From NCBI RefSeq assembly GCF_050750585.1, contig NZ_JBOJLM010000007.1:62001-126000 (forward strand): a stretch of DNA of 64,000 nt, read 5' to 3'. Source of the stretch: Salinimicrobium sp050750585. GTDB lineage: Bacteria > Bacteroidota > Bacteroidia > Flavobacteriales > Flavobacteriaceae. The stretch's first letter is position 1. The number at the start of each line of letters is the position of its first letter. The notes under the pieces are model-generated. The model made no database searches. It was not told where the DNA came from and worked only from the letters and a program-made list of their open reading frames with translations. Below are positions 1 through 9,209 of this stretch, one piece after another. The position numbers were made by a program, and so were the translations under genes.

Positions 1-6
1 CTGGTC

Positions 7-660
7 ATGGTCGTAATTTATGTGGCAGCCATAGTGCTGTTCATTTTTGTGAAGAAAAGAACCGAACGCAAACTGGAAAAACAAAAACACCCCTGTCCTA
101 ATTGCGGAGAAATGAACCTGCCTTTTGCTGTAAAGTGCTACAACTGCAAAACGCCGCAGCCTAAGGTGCACAAAATTGGTATTTTTGGTCAGCGAAAAGA
201 GGACCTGGTCTCCAACCTTGAAAAACATCGGCTCCACCTTGCTTCCCATCGCAAATGCCCAGATTGTGGCAACAAATTGAACAGCATCAAACTTTTTCAG
301 GAATGCGAGAGCTGTGGTTCCACCCTGTTCGATTCTCCAACTCCGGCAGAATACATCAAATACCAGGATAAAAGTTTCTATAAACTCACGGGACTTTCCT
401 TTCTCCTGGGATTTATTCCCATTATCGGTTTTGTGGTAAGCGCAGTGCTCGCAAATGTTTATTTATTCTCCCCATACAGGAGGTATATTCCAAAAAGCAA
501 ATCTTTTTTCACCAAACTCTGGATCAAGTTTCTCACTTTGCTGTTTTTTATCTTCGGAATTGCCCTGGGGTTCATTGCCGCACCAGTTTACATCATTTTG
601 AGATACTTCATCTGGAAAAGGCGTTTTGTTGGGAGAACTTCCGAAAGTGCGAGGAGCTAA
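7..660 (+). CDS. Zinc-ribbon membrane protein (possibly 5' partial)
   Basis: A 217-residue protein with four CxxC knuckles: CPNC near residue 29, CYNC near 44, CPDC near 84 and CESC near 100. These make two zinc-ribbon-like units. At least two hydrophobic segments follow (about residues 128-155 and 170-200), and a short hydrophobic stretch lies at the N-terminus. The frame is open to the window edge, so the true start could lie upstream. No function is recognised; it looks like a small membrane-anchored zinc-ribbon protein. Confidence 0.6.
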   Translation: MVVIYVAAIVLFIFVKKRTERKLEKQKHPCPNCGEMNLPFAVKCYNCKTPQPKVHKIGIFGQRKEDLVSNLEKHRLHLASHRKCPDCGNKLNSIKLFQECESCGSTLFDSPTPAEYIKYQDKSFYKLTGLSFLLGFIPIIGFVVSAVLANVYLFSPYRRYIPKSKSFFTKLWIKFLTLLFFIFGIALGFIAAPVYIILRYFIWKRRFVGRTSESARS

Positions 661-720
661 GGAAGAGATAAAATATTTACTTCAGAAATACCTTGGTCTG
701 GTTCAGAAAAATTCAGATCC

Positions 721-738
721 AAAATGCCATTTTTGACA
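721..738. repeat. AAAATGCCATTTTTGACA element, inverted copy of 2901-2918
   Basis: This 18-bp sequence is the exact reverse complement of 2901-2918. The two copies flank the S9 peptidase gene. A related near-palindrome lies at 62909-62929. It could be an operator or a dispersed short repeat. Confidence 0.5.
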
Positions 739-844
739 CCCTAACAAACCCTGTCTGTTTCCGAAGGAAACATTTGCTTCAATCTCTATTTTGAAGTATA
801 TTATGAACTTAAGAAACTGACTTAAATTTTAATCATTTATTCTC

Positions 845-2833
845 ATGCAAAGAACTCTTACGATACTCTTATTTCTCATCACCCATGGCATGATTGCCCA
901 GCAAAATGTGCTTACCCCAGAGGATGTAGCCAAACTGGAATACGTCACAAATGCGGTTATGGCTCCAAATGGCGACAAAATCATCTACCAAAAAGTTGTT
1001 CCCGAAGATCCTCTTCAAAAGAACGCGGCAGCCAGCACACATCTATACGTTTATAACGTAAAATCGGAAACTTCTACGCCTTTGGTGACAGAATACAGCA
1101 CCTCAAATTTGAGGTACAGGCCGGGACAGAACAGCATTACTTTTTTGACCCGTCAAAAAGGGGATTCTGCCTCCTCCCTTTACGAGATCCCGGTTGGAGG
1201 CGGAACACCACAAAAGATCTTTGAATTTGAATCTTCTATTTCATCATACGACTGGCACCCACAGGGGCAAAAAATGGTTTTTACATCCCGGGTTTCGGGA
1301 GATGATAATACCTCAAAACTACCTTATCAACCCGAGATATACGAAACCAATCTCACTAATTCTTCTGCTTTTGTAGCCGATGTAACCGGGGGAAGCCCAA
1401 ATAAACTGGAAGTAGAAGGAAATGTAACCGGTGCACAATGGAGCCCCGACGGAAAGCATCTGGCCGTTAGTGCAGCTCCGTCTTCGCTGGTAGACGATTT
1501 TTATACAAGCCAAAAGATCTATATAGTAAATCCGCAAACGCTAAAAGTCTCTGCTGAGGTTACCCATAAGGCCAAATTAGGCGGACTCAAATGGAGCCCG
1601 AATTCAGAAAAAATCGCATTTATTGCCGGAAAGGACGAGAACGATCCAATTGACGGGCGAATTTTTGTTGTTGACGCTACAGGCGGCACTCCGCAGATCC
1701 TGCAACAGGATTTTGAAGGCATGTTTCACGACTTACACTGGATCGACAATAAAATCCTTGGTTTTCTTGCCAGTGAAGGCGTTTACAGCAGCATTGGTAC
1801 GCTAAAACTAGACGGTAAAATGAAGAAGGTTTACAGTGACAACAACGTAAATATCACCACCTTTTCACAGAATGAGAAAAATGAGATAGCTTTTGTTGGG
1901 AATACAGCTCAACACCCCGGAGAACTCTTTCTTCTGAAAAAAGGGAATTCTGATGCCAAAAAACTTACTGATTCAAATCCGTGGTTAAAAGATGAAACAT
2001 TTGGAGCGCAGGAGGTTGTTACTTACCGCGCCTCTGATGGTTTGGAAATACAGGGAATTCTTATTCATCCTGTAAATAATTCTGAAAAAAATCCCTTGAT
2101 CACTGTGGTTCACGGTGGGCCCGAAGCTCATTATGACAATGGCTGGCTTACCAATTACAGCATGCCGGGGCAGGTAGGTGCCGGTGAGGGCTATGCAGTA
2201 TTTTATCCTAACTACAGAGGAAGTACCGGCCGCGGAGTAGATTTTGCTATTTCCAGCCAGGGAGACCCAGGCGGAAAAGAATTTGATGATATTATTGATG
2301 GAATAGATTACCTCATTGAAAATAAAAATGTAGATGGAGACAGAGTTGGCGTCACCGGCGGATCGTACGGTGGATACGCTACGGCCTGGATGTCTACCCG
2401 TCATACCGACAGGTTTGCTGCAGGCGTAATGTCGGTAGGAATAAGTAACAATATTTCAAAGTGGGGCACCAGTGATATTCCGGAAGAGATGTTTTTGGTG
2501 CACAGCCGAAAAAGGATTTGGGATGACTACCAGTTCTTTTTAGAACGCAGCCCTATCTTTTATGCAGACCAGGCCCACACTCCTCTTTTGATCCTGCACG
2601 GGAAAGAAGATACGCGTGTAGACCCGGGGCAGTCTTATGAGCTGTATCGCCACATCAAGACCAGGACCGACACTCCCGTAAGGCTTGTACTTTACCCCGG
2701 AGAAGGTCATGGAAACCGAAAAGCTACCGCGAGGTATGACTTCAATCTCAGAATGATGCGTTGGTTTGAGACATTTTTGAAAGAGAAGGGCAACGAAATG
2801 CCTGACACACAACTGGATCCGTCCAACAGATAG
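845..2833 (+). CDS. Secreted S9 family prolyl oligopeptidase
   Basis: A 662-residue serine peptidase. The N-terminus is a signal peptide (hydrophobic run ending in IAQ before QNVLT). Residues about 30-400 have beta-propeller/WD40-like repeats (WSPDGKHLAV, WSPNSEKIAF). The C-terminal alpha/beta hydrolase domain has the nucleophile in GGSYGGY (Ser near residue 506), an acid in GKEDTRVD near 588 and the His in GEGHG near 622. This is the S9 acylaminoacyl-peptidase/DPP-like layout, expected to cleave peptides in the periplasm. It appears to be monocistronic, with a strong terminator about 135 bp downstream. Confidence 0.9.
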   Translation: MQRTLTILLFLITHGMIAQQNVLTPEDVAKLEYVTNAVMAPNGDKIIYQKVVPEDPLQKNAAASTHLYVYNVKSETSTPLVTEYSTSNLRYRPGQNSITFLTRQKGDSASSLYEIPVGGGTPQKIFEFESSISSYDWHPQGQKMVFTSRVSGDDNTSKLPYQPEIYETNLTNSSAFVADVTGGSPNKLEVEGNVTGAQWSPDGKHLAVSAAPSSLVDDFYTSQKIYIVNPQTLKVSAEVTHKAKLGGLKWSPNSEKIAFIAGKDENDPIDGRIFVVDATGGTPQILQQDFEGMFHDLHWIDNKILGFLASEGVYSSIGTLKLDGKMKKVYSDNNVNITTFSQNEKNEIAFVGNTAQHPGELFLLKKGNSDAKKLTDSNPWLKDETFGAQEVVTYRASDGLEIQGILIHPVNNSEKNPLITVVHGGPEAHYDNGWLTNYSMPGQVGAGEGYAVFYPNYRGSTGRGVDFAISSQGDPGGKEFDDIIDGIDYLIENKNVDGDRVGVTGGSYGGYATAWMSTRHTDRFAAGVMSVGISNNISKWGTSDIPEEMFLVHSRKRIWDDYQFFLERSPIFYADQAHTPLLILHGKEDTRVDPGQSYELYRHIKTRTDTPVRLVLYPGEGHGNRKATARYDFNLRMMRWFETFLKEKGNEMPDTQLDPSNR

Positions 2834-2900
2834 GGATAAAAGCATTGGAAGGTGGTGTAAAAAAAGAACCTGCTTAAATGCCGGGACTTTATGCCTAATG

Positions 2901-2918
2901 TGTCAAAAATGGCATTTT
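2901..2918. repeat. TGTCAAAAATGGCATTTT element
   Basis: Exact inverted partner of 721-738, lying about 70 bp after the peptidase stop codon. Together the two copies bracket that gene. Confidence 0.5.
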
Positions 2919-2968
2919 CAGCAAATGTTTTTGACTGGGATCTTCGCTTCCCCTCCAGTCTTTCAACT

Positions 2969-3014
2969 AAAAAAGAGGCTGTCTAAAATGTACATTTTAG
3001 ACAGCCTCTTTTTT
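2969..3014. terminator. Bidirectional intrinsic terminator
   Basis: Perfect inverted repeat AGAGGCTGTCTAAAATGT / ACATTTTAGACAGCCTCT, flanked by A6 on the left and T6 on the right, so it can act on both strands. It separates the peptidase gene from the potassium-transport group. The rest of the 2834-3128 gap holds only the repeat at 2901 and the kinase promoter. Confidence 0.9.
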
Positions 3015-3128
3015 ATATCGCCGTTTCAGTGATATTAACCTGTAAGAAAGCCTGGCTTTTGATATTTCAATAACCTCCTCCCACATCACATAAATTTAAA
3101 ATTACCAACTTAACTCAAAAGGCATCTT

Positions 3129-3136
3129 TATCTTTG
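3129..3136 (+). promoter_or_regulatory. -7 box TATCTTTG of the kinase operon
   Basis: A perfect match to the Bacteroidetes -7 consensus TAnnTTTG. The box overlaps the TTG at 3134, so translation cannot start there if this promoter is used. Confidence 0.6.
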
Positions 3137-4228
3137 GATAAAATTGTGCCCGTGGAGCTTGTGAAGAAAATAGAGAGTAATAGAACCCTGCAGTACACTA
3201 TTGGCCTGGGGTGCATTTTTCTTGTTTCCCTGGTCTGCTTTTTATTTATCAACATCATTGGTTATCATGTTGTAGCTCTTATTTTACTTTTGGCGGTTTC
3301 AGTTCTCGCAATGTTCCTGGAGACTTTCCCCATAGTGATCGTAGCTGTTGTGAGTGCATTGATTTGGAATTTCCTGTTTATTCAGCCCCGATCTACCTTC
3401 AGCATTACCACTCCCGAAGATGCCCTGCTCTTTCTTATGTATTTTGTTATTGCGGTGATGAATGGCGTATTTACATCCAGAATAAGAAAGGTTGAAGCTG
3501 TGGCAAGGCAGCGAAAGGAAAAAGAAAAGACGCTACAGCTTTACAGTACCATGCTAAATTCTTTATCGCATGAATTGAAGACTCCCATCGCAACAGTTAT
3601 TGGCGCTGTGGATACTCTGAAAATGAATTCCGGCGAAATTTCGGAAGACAGTAAAACCGAATTGTACAGCGAAATTGACGTAGCCGGTAACAGGCTTCAC
3701 AGGCAGGTAAACAACCTTCTAAGCATGAGCCGCCTGGAATCGGACATTTTCAGGCTTCAGCTGGACTGGTACGACATTCAGGATATAATTCACACCGTAA
3801 TGCTCAATAACCGGAAAGACACTCATGAAATTAACCTGTTAGCTTCCGAAGAAATTCCTTTATTCAAGATTGACGGCCCATTAATTGAACAGGTGGCACA
3901 CAATATTGTTCACAATGCACTGGAGTACACCCCTGCCGGCTCTGTAATAAATATTTCAGTTACTTTTGAAGGTGGACATTTAATCATTAAAATTTGCGAT
4001 AATGGCCCCGGATTCCCCGAAGATAAACTCGAGCAGGTGTTCGAGAAGTTTTACAGGCTTCCAAAGACCGCAACGGGAGGTACAGGGTTAGGGCTTTCTA
4101 TTGCAAAAGGTTTTACTAAGGCGCATAACGGAACAATAAAACTGGAAAATTTACCTTCGGGCGGTGCAAAATTCACCATTACGATACCTGCTGAAACTTC
4201 GAGATTAACAACGATGCATGATGAATAA
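3134..4228 (+). CDS. KdpD-like sensor histidine kinase lacking the N-terminal sensor half
   Basis: A membrane histidine kinase made only of the C-terminal part of KdpD. It has a four-helix DUF4118-like segment (about residues 20-115), then HisKA with SHELKTP (phospho-His) and HATPase_c with HNALEYTP, DNGPGFP and GGTGLGLS. The roughly 400-residue KdpD and USP domains of canonical KdpD (about 900 residues) are absent. The TTG at 3134 lies inside a promoter box, so a GTG at 3146, 3152 or 3161 is a more likely start. The gene overlaps the response regulator by 11 bp, then trkH and trkA follow, so it probably controls potassium uptake or osmotic response. Confidence 0.88.
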   Translation: MDKIVPVELVKKIESNRTLQYTIGLGCIFLVSLVCFLFINIIGYHVVALILLLAVSVLAMFLETFPIVIVAVVSALIWNFLFIQPRSTFSITTPEDALLFLMYFVIAVMNGVFTSRIRKVEAVARQRKEKEKTLQLYSTMLNSLSHELKTPIATVIGAVDTLKMNSGEISEDSKTELYSEIDVAGNRLHRQVNNLLSMSRLESDIFRLQLDWYDIQDIIHTVMLNNRKDTHEINLLASEEIPLFKIDGPLIEQVAHNIVHNALEYTPAGSVINISVTFEGGHLIIKICDNGPGFPEDKLEQVFEKFYRLPKTATGGTGLGLSIAKGFTKAHNGTIKLENLPSGGAKFTITIPAETSRLTTMHDE

Positions 4229-4898
4229 AAGCGAAATCCTGATTATTGATGATGAGCCGCAAATACGGAAGCTGCTTAAAATTATTCTTGAAAGTAACGA
4301 TTACAAAGTCATACAGGCAGCAGATGGAATGGAAGGTCTGCATCTGGCTGCTAATCATTCTCCAGGACTTATCATCTTGGACCTTGGCCTTCCCGACAGG
4401 AGCGGTCATGAAATTTTACAGGATCTAAGAAATTGGTACGAAAAACCTGTGATCATTCTTTCTGTGCTAGATTCTGAAGAAGATATTGTTAAAGCCCTGG
4501 ATAATGGTGCGACAGACTATCTTACCAAGCCTTTTAGAACGGGTGAACTCTTAGCGAGAATAAGGTCTTCTTTGCGACTTAACCAAAATATTGAACTGCA
4601 ACAGAAAATTTGTGCCGACGATTTGGAAATTGATTTAACTACACGAAATGTTTATAAAGACCGGGAGATGGTGAAGCTTACATCTACCGAATACAATCTT
4701 TTAACGCTGCTGGCAAAAAACCAGGGCAGGGTACTTACTCACCAGTACCTGCTAAAAAGTATTTGGGGACCAGGAGCTCAAACAGAAACCCAGTATTTGC
4801 GGGTGTTTATAGCACAATTGCGAAAAAAACTTGAAAAGAACCCCAATCTCCCCAAACACTTTATCACCGAAAGTGGCGTAGGCTACAGGTTTTTATAA
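4218..4898 (+). CDS. kdpE: KdpE-like response regulator (OmpR/PhoB family)
   Basis: A 226-residue regulator. The receiver domain has the acidic pair in IDDE, the phospho-acceptor Asp in LIILDLGLPD and the Lys in LTKPF. The C-terminal winged-helix domain (about residues 130-226) ends GVGYRFL, as usual for OmpR/PhoB proteins. It overlaps the kinase gene, so the two are a cognate pair. The nearby trkH/trkA genes are the obvious candidate targets; no kdpFABC genes are present in the window. Confidence 0.88.
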   Translation: MMNKSEILIIDDEPQIRKLLKIILESNDYKVIQAADGMEGLHLAANHSPGLIILDLGLPDRSGHEILQDLRNWYEKPVIILSVLDSEEDIVKALDNGATDYLTKPFRTGELLARIRSSLRLNQNIELQQKICADDLEIDLTTRNVYKDREMVKLTSTEYNLLTLLAKNQGRVLTHQYLLKSIWGPGAQTETQYLRVFIAQLRKKLEKNPNLPKHFITESGVGYRFL

Positions 4899-4958
4899 TC
4901 TTTATAAAATCTTTATACCTATCTCTTAATCTTTACACTCTCCTTATAATATCCAATT

Positions 4959-4966
4959 TACCTTTG
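4959..4966 (+). promoter_or_regulatory. -7 box TACCTTTG upstream of trkH
   Basis: A perfect TAnnTTTG match in the gap between the response regulator and trkH. It would start a transcript near 4970 carrying a leader of about 155 nt before trkH. Confidence 0.5.
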
Positions 4967-4975
4967 TTGTCTTTT

Positions 4976-5125
4976 ATGGACAACAGAACCCCGGCATATC
5001 CAAACAGTAAGATCAACATTCTTCATAGAACACAAGTGACCATGGTTAATCTCGATTTTCAAGGCGATACTACGGGTGACATTGAGGAATTAGTCCATCA
5101 AAACCGGAAAAACCTAACACGTTAG
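4976..5125 (+). CDS. Possible 49-residue leader peptide upstream of trkH
   Basis: An ATG-started frame of 49 codons ends 2 bp before the TTG start of trkH. It begins about 10 nt after the TACCTTTG box, so it would be nearly leaderless. No similarity is recognised. It may be a real small protein, a translational-coupling leader for trkH, or chance. Confidence 0.3.
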   Translation: MDNRTPAYPNSKINILHRTQVTMVNLDFQGDTTGDIEELVHQNRKNLTR

Positions 5126-5127
5126 AT

Positions 5128-6918
5128 TTGAATTTTTCAAACCTTCAAAAACGGGACAATATTGAAAGACGACTCGGAGTTTTAAAGAAGTTCTCCTTCG
5201 CATTAAGTCTCTTCACTGTCTGCTTAATTGTGTTTGACCTGGGTTTCACCCATAGATCTGAAACAGAGCTTTATCTTACCGATTTTTATCTGGTAGCCCT
5301 GCTCATTGGAAGTACAACAATTCTGGTGAGGTATGGAATTTCACGAAAGAAATTTCCTCTAAAGGTTCGGTTTTTTGATGGCGCAATCTTCTTGCTAAAC
5401 ATTTTCCTGATCTTTGTGAAGTTCGATCTTTCCCTAAGGCTTCTTCCGTTCCTGGAGTTCTTCAATAACATGGGCTGGCTATATCTTGCCCTGTTCATTT
5501 ACTTTATTAGGGAATTTTCAGCTATCAGTATAAACTTCAACCGAAAGTTACTCAACCCGGCGCAGCTGTTCATGGCAAGTTTCCTGGGTATGATATTCCT
5601 GGGGACTTTACTCTTAATGCTCCCCAAAGCTACCTATGAAGGAATTTCGGCTGTAGACGCTCTTTTTACAGCTACGAGTGCAGTTTGTGTTACCGGTTTG
5701 ATTGTAGTTGACACCGGCACCTATTTCACCAGCCTGGGGCAAACCATTATTCTTATCCTAATCCAGTTCGGGGGCCTGGGCATTATGACCTTCGCAAGTT
5801 ATTTCTCCTATTTTTTCCGCGGAAAAAGTTCCTATGAGCACCAGATCATGCTGAAGGATATGACTAATTCTGAAAAGATCGGGGAGGTTTTTAGTGTCTT
5901 GAAAAAAATTGTTCTGCTCACCCTGGCTATTGAAGCTATTGGGGCGCTACTGGTTTTTATAAATCTAGACCCAAACACTGTAAAGGGATTTGTAGATCAG
6001 GTTTTCTTTTCCATATTCCACAGTATTTCAGCTTTTTGTAACGCCGGATTTTCAACACTGGAGAACAGCCTGTATGAACCTGAATTTAAATTTAATTACT
6101 CGCTTCAGCTAGTAATGGTTACGCTGTTCATTTTAGGAGGAATAGGATTTCCTATTCTTTTTAATTTGTATAAATATTTTATCTATTATTTCAAGAACCA
6201 GTACGTCAAAATTCAACATCCGGCTAACTCAGTTTATGTTCCCTGGGTAATTAATATTAATACCCGCATCGTGCTTGTCACTACTTCAGTATTGCTGGTG
6301 GCAGGAACTGTTTTATTTTACTTTTTTGAATACGATAACACCCTCGAGGAACATTCGGGATTTGGCAAACTGGTAGTTTCCTTTTTTGGAGCCGCTACTC
6401 CCAGAACAGCCGGGTTTAATTCGGTGGACATGACTGCTCTCAACTTCTCTACACTAATGATCATTCTTATTCTCATGTGGATAGGGGCATCTCCAAGTTC
6501 TACCGGGGGTGGAATTAAAACCAGCACTTTTGCGCTTGCTACGCTCAACTTTATGAGCCTGGCACGAGGCAAGGACAGGGTAGAAGTTTTTAGAAGGCAG
6601 ATATCGGACATATCTATAAGACGGGCTTTTGCTATTATTTCCCTTTCCCATTTGGTCATAGGAACAGCCATTTTTCTAATTGCATCTTTTGATCAGGAAA
6701 AAACGCTGTTAAGCATTGCCTTTGAGTGTTTCTCGGCGTACAGTACTGTGGGTTTAAGCATTGGAATAACCTCGCAGTTGAGCGAGGCCTCAAAAATGGT
6801 AATAATTGCTACCATGTTTATTGGGCGGGTGAGTATGTTAACCATCTTAATTGCCCTTTTAAGAAGGGTGAAATATCTAAATTATAAATATCCGCAGGAG
6901 GATATACTAATGAACTAA
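5128..6918 (+). CDS. trkH: TrkH/KtrB family potassium channel-like transporter
   Basis: A 596-residue membrane protein with many hydrophobic helices. It has the repeated selectivity-filter-type loops of the family: TSAVCVTGL near residue 188, HSISAFCNAGFS near 300, TPRTAGFN near 425 and SAYSTVGLS near 540. It takes up K+ with the cytosolic RCK protein encoded 4 bp downstream. The start is a TTG; the N-terminal roughly 130 residues add extra helices before the core, as in many Bacteroidetes homologues. The upstream KdpDE-like pair suggests potassium- or turgor-dependent control. Confidence 0.9.
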   Translation: MNFSNLQKRDNIERRLGVLKKFSFALSLFTVCLIVFDLGFTHRSETELYLTDFYLVALLIGSTTILVRYGISRKKFPLKVRFFDGAIFLLNIFLIFVKFDLSLRLLPFLEFFNNMGWLYLALFIYFIREFSAISINFNRKLLNPAQLFMASFLGMIFLGTLLLMLPKATYEGISAVDALFTATSAVCVTGLIVVDTGTYFTSLGQTIILILIQFGGLGIMTFASYFSYFFRGKSSYEHQIMLKDMTNSEKIGEVFSVLKKIVLLTLAIEAIGALLVFINLDPNTVKGFVDQVFFSIFHSISAFCNAGFSTLENSLYEPEFKFNYSLQLVMVTLFILGGIGFPILFNLYKYFIYYFKNQYVKIQHPANSVYVPWVININTRIVLVTTSVLLVAGTVLFYFFEYDNTLEEHSGFGKLVVSFFGAATPRTAGFNSVDMTALNFSTLMIILILMWIGASPSSTGGGIKTSTFALATLNFMSLARGKDRVEVFRRQISDISIRRAFAIISLSHLVIGTAIFLIASFDQEKTLLSIAFECFSAYSTVGLSIGITSQLSEASKMVIIATMFIGRVSMLTILIALLRRVKYLNYKYPQEDILMN

Positions 6919-6922
6919 ACTT

Positions 6923-7618
6923 ATGAAGTATATAATAGTTGGATTGGGAAATTTTGGAGCCTCCCTTGCCGAAAAGCTTACCAAAATGGGCAATGAGGTA
7001 ATTGGTGTAGACATGAACATGAGCAAGGTTGAAGCTATTAAAGACAAGATCACTCATGCTGTTAATCTGGACTCTACAGATATTACTGCAGTCTCGAGTC
7101 TACCCCTTAGTGATACTGATATTGTAATTGTAGGAATTGGTGAAGATAAAGGTTCAAATATCATGGCTACTGCCTTGATGAAGCAATTACGTGTGAAAAG
7201 ATTAATAAGCAGGGCAGTCTCCCCGCTTCAGGAAATGGTGCTCGAAGCTATGGGCGTAGATGAAATCATACACCCCGAAGAAGAAACCGCTGAAAGGTGG
7301 GCAAAAAAACTCAATCTACATGGGGTGGTAGATTCATTTGAAGTCAACCGCGACTACAGTATTATAGAAACTGAGATCCCTGCCGAATTTGATGGAAGAA
7401 CTCTCGAGGAAATAGGCCTTAAGAGAAAATATGATATTATTGTTCTAACTACAATCAAAATCACCCGAGAGAAGAACGAGATAGGAACAAACCGGGATGT
7501 CTCGAATGTACAGGGAGTAGCTTCGGCAAAAACTGTTTTGCACAAACACGATATCATGGTGCTCTACGGACACAATAAGAATTTGAAAAAATTACTTAAA
7601 GACCAGGAAAAGTACTAA
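6923..7618 (+). CDS. trkA: TrkA/KtrA potassium uptake regulatory subunit
   Basis: A 231-residue cytosolic gating subunit. The N-terminal RCK Rossmann fold starts with the nucleotide-binding GLGNFGASLAEKL and an acidic GVDMN at the end of the second strand. A C-terminal RCK_C domain follows (about residues 140-225). One RCK_N plus one RCK_C makes it KtrA-like rather than the doubled E. coli TrkA. It lies 4 bp after trkH and is followed by a terminator. Confidence 0.9.
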   Translation: MKYIIVGLGNFGASLAEKLTKMGNEVIGVDMNMSKVEAIKDKITHAVNLDSTDITAVSSLPLSDTDIVIVGIGEDKGSNIMATALMKQLRVKRLISRAVSPLQEMVLEAMGVDEIIHPEEETAERWAKKLNLHGVVDSFEVNRDYSIIETEIPAEFDGRTLEEIGLKRKYDIIVLTTIKITREKNEIGTNRDVSNVQGVASAKTVLHKHDIMVLYGHNKNLKKLLKDQEKY

Positions 7619-7621
7619 TAA

Positions 7622-7664
7622 AAACAGTAAGGCCGGAAACTCTGTGTTCCCGGCATTCCTGTTT
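7622..7664. terminator. Terminator between convergent trkA and curli operon
   Basis: AAACAG/CTGTTT outer arms and GCCGGAA/TTCCCGGC inner arms form a long hairpin in the 66-bp gap between two converging transcripts. Confidence 0.65.
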
Positions 7665-7684
7665 AAAGCATTTTATTTACTCTA

Positions 7685-9187
7685 TTATTCCCAATCTGGC
7701 ATAGCCGCGTTTTCTATAAGCACCTCCCTATCGTCATCATCCCCTGTACTACTACCAGTATTTACAGGCATGGTGTATATATCTTTGGGTGATAAATCAT
7801 CGTTTGAGGTATTTACAAAAATTACTTCAGCTTCATTAGGAGAAAATCTTGGATCAAGGTCATTAGTTCCATCGGGTTTTTCTACTGAAAGATTTTGAAA
7901 TTGCCTGGTGGAAAAATCATATATAAACAAGTCTGAATCAAGTCTCCGGTAGGAATCGTTTCTATAACCTGAACTGTCATAGGTATATAGTAACTTATTC
8001 CCCTGCAAAGAAAGATCCAAACCTCCCAGAGCCCCTTCAACATTATTCAAGATCATCTCCTGAATTTCCCCTTCGAAATTAATAGTAAATAGATCTGCAT
8101 CATAGCCATTACTTTTGTTGGTAATCAAGGCTATCGTTCCATTATCTTCACTTACATCTACTTCTGTTATAAAATCGCCATTTTGTGTTTCATATATTAA
8201 AGTGGTACCTCCACCCGCAGAATTTATCTTGTAGAGCTTTCCAAAATTTGGGTAAACCAGTGCTGCTCCATCATCGGCCCAGGAGAAATCAATCAGATTT
8301 AGATTAAAACCATTCACCGGAATATTTGAAGTGATACGTTTTTGTTGAGAACCATCGGGATTCATGGTAAATAGATGGGTCTGCCCGTTAACAACCCTTA
8401 AAAAGGCAATTTTATTCACGGAATTATTTTTACGAGGTCTAAAGCTGTTTTGATCTGATGAAGTTAAACGAAATTCCTCTCCTTCAGAATTCAAGGAAAA
8501 GATCACGTTATTACCATTGATAAGGCGTGTAAACAGAACCCTGCTTTCAGGTACATTTCTGGTTTTAAAGGAATACAATGAACTTAGAACTGGGTCGTTT
8601 ATACTATCAGAAACTTTTACCTGCCAAAAATACCTGTAGCCAGAATTAAGGCCTTCCACGGTATAGGTAGTATCTTTAATATTTGAATATGTCAACACTT
8701 CATCATTCACGTTATTCCACAACTCCAGCTCGTAAGTCAATTCATCATCTTCAGGGTCTGAGGAGTTCCACACAAATTCTGCGGTCATGTCAACTTCTTC
8801 AGCATTATCTTCGGGAGAAAGCAGTTGTGGCGTGGATGGTTGTTTATTATTTGCACCCGATTTCAATAATTCGAAAGCTACATTTGAAGTAGCACCTTCG
8901 GTTACCGTAACTGCTTCAAAAGTAGTAGTGTAATCTTCAACTTCAGCCTTGACAGAATATTGATCAACAAGAACATCTTCAATAACAAATTCTCCATTTT
9001 CATCTGTAAAGACTGTACTTGAAGCAGGGCTGGTCGTAATTTTGACATTTTCGAGAGGTTCATTACTAATACGTTCAACTACTTTCCCAGATATACTACC
9101 TGTTAAAGATTCCCCGACTGTATCTTCAGAACAACCTATTAGGAAGAATAAACCTGCAATTGTAATATATTTTAAGAATGTCTTCAT
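7685..9187 (-). CDS. Lipoprotein with CarboxypepD-reg, FnIII-like and TolB-like propeller domains
   Basis: A 500-residue protein with a lipobox (FFLIGCSED, Cys near residue 19). Residues about 30-108 resemble a carboxypeptidase regulatory-like beta-sandwich (SGKVVERISNEPLENV). Residues about 115-212 look like an FnIII domain (SPEDNAEEVD; YRYFWQVKVSD). Residues about 215-500 contain repeats like a TolB/DPP beta-propeller (FTMNPDGSQQKRIT, PRFSPNEAEVIF). It is the last gene of the curli operon, 22 bp after csgG, so a surface role in amyloid assembly or anchoring is inferred. It is not a classical csg gene. Confidence 0.75.
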   Translation of the reverse strand: MKTFLKYITIAGLFFLIGCSEDTVGESLTGSISGKVVERISNEPLENVKITTSPASSTVFTDENGEFVIEDVLVDQYSVKAEVEDYTTTFEAVTVTEGATSNVAFELLKSGANNKQPSTPQLLSPEDNAEEVDMTAEFVWNSSDPEDDELTYELELWNNVNDEVLTYSNIKDTTYTVEGLNSGYRYFWQVKVSDSINDPVLSSLYSFKTRNVPESRVLFTRLINGNNVIFSLNSEGEEFRLTSSDQNSFRPRKNNSVNKIAFLRVVNGQTHLFTMNPDGSQQKRITSNIPVNGFNLNLIDFSWADDGAALVYPNFGKLYKINSAGGGTTLIYETQNGDFITEVDVSEDNGTIALITNKSNGYDADLFTINFEGEIQEMILNNVEGALGGLDLSLQGNKLLYTYDSSGYRNDSYRRLDSDLFIYDFSTRQFQNLSVEKPDGTNDLDPRFSPNEAEVIFVNTSNDDLSPKDIYTMPVNTGSSTGDDDDREVLIENAAMPDWE

Positions 9188-9209
9188 AAGTTCTACAAGT
9201 TCAAATCAA

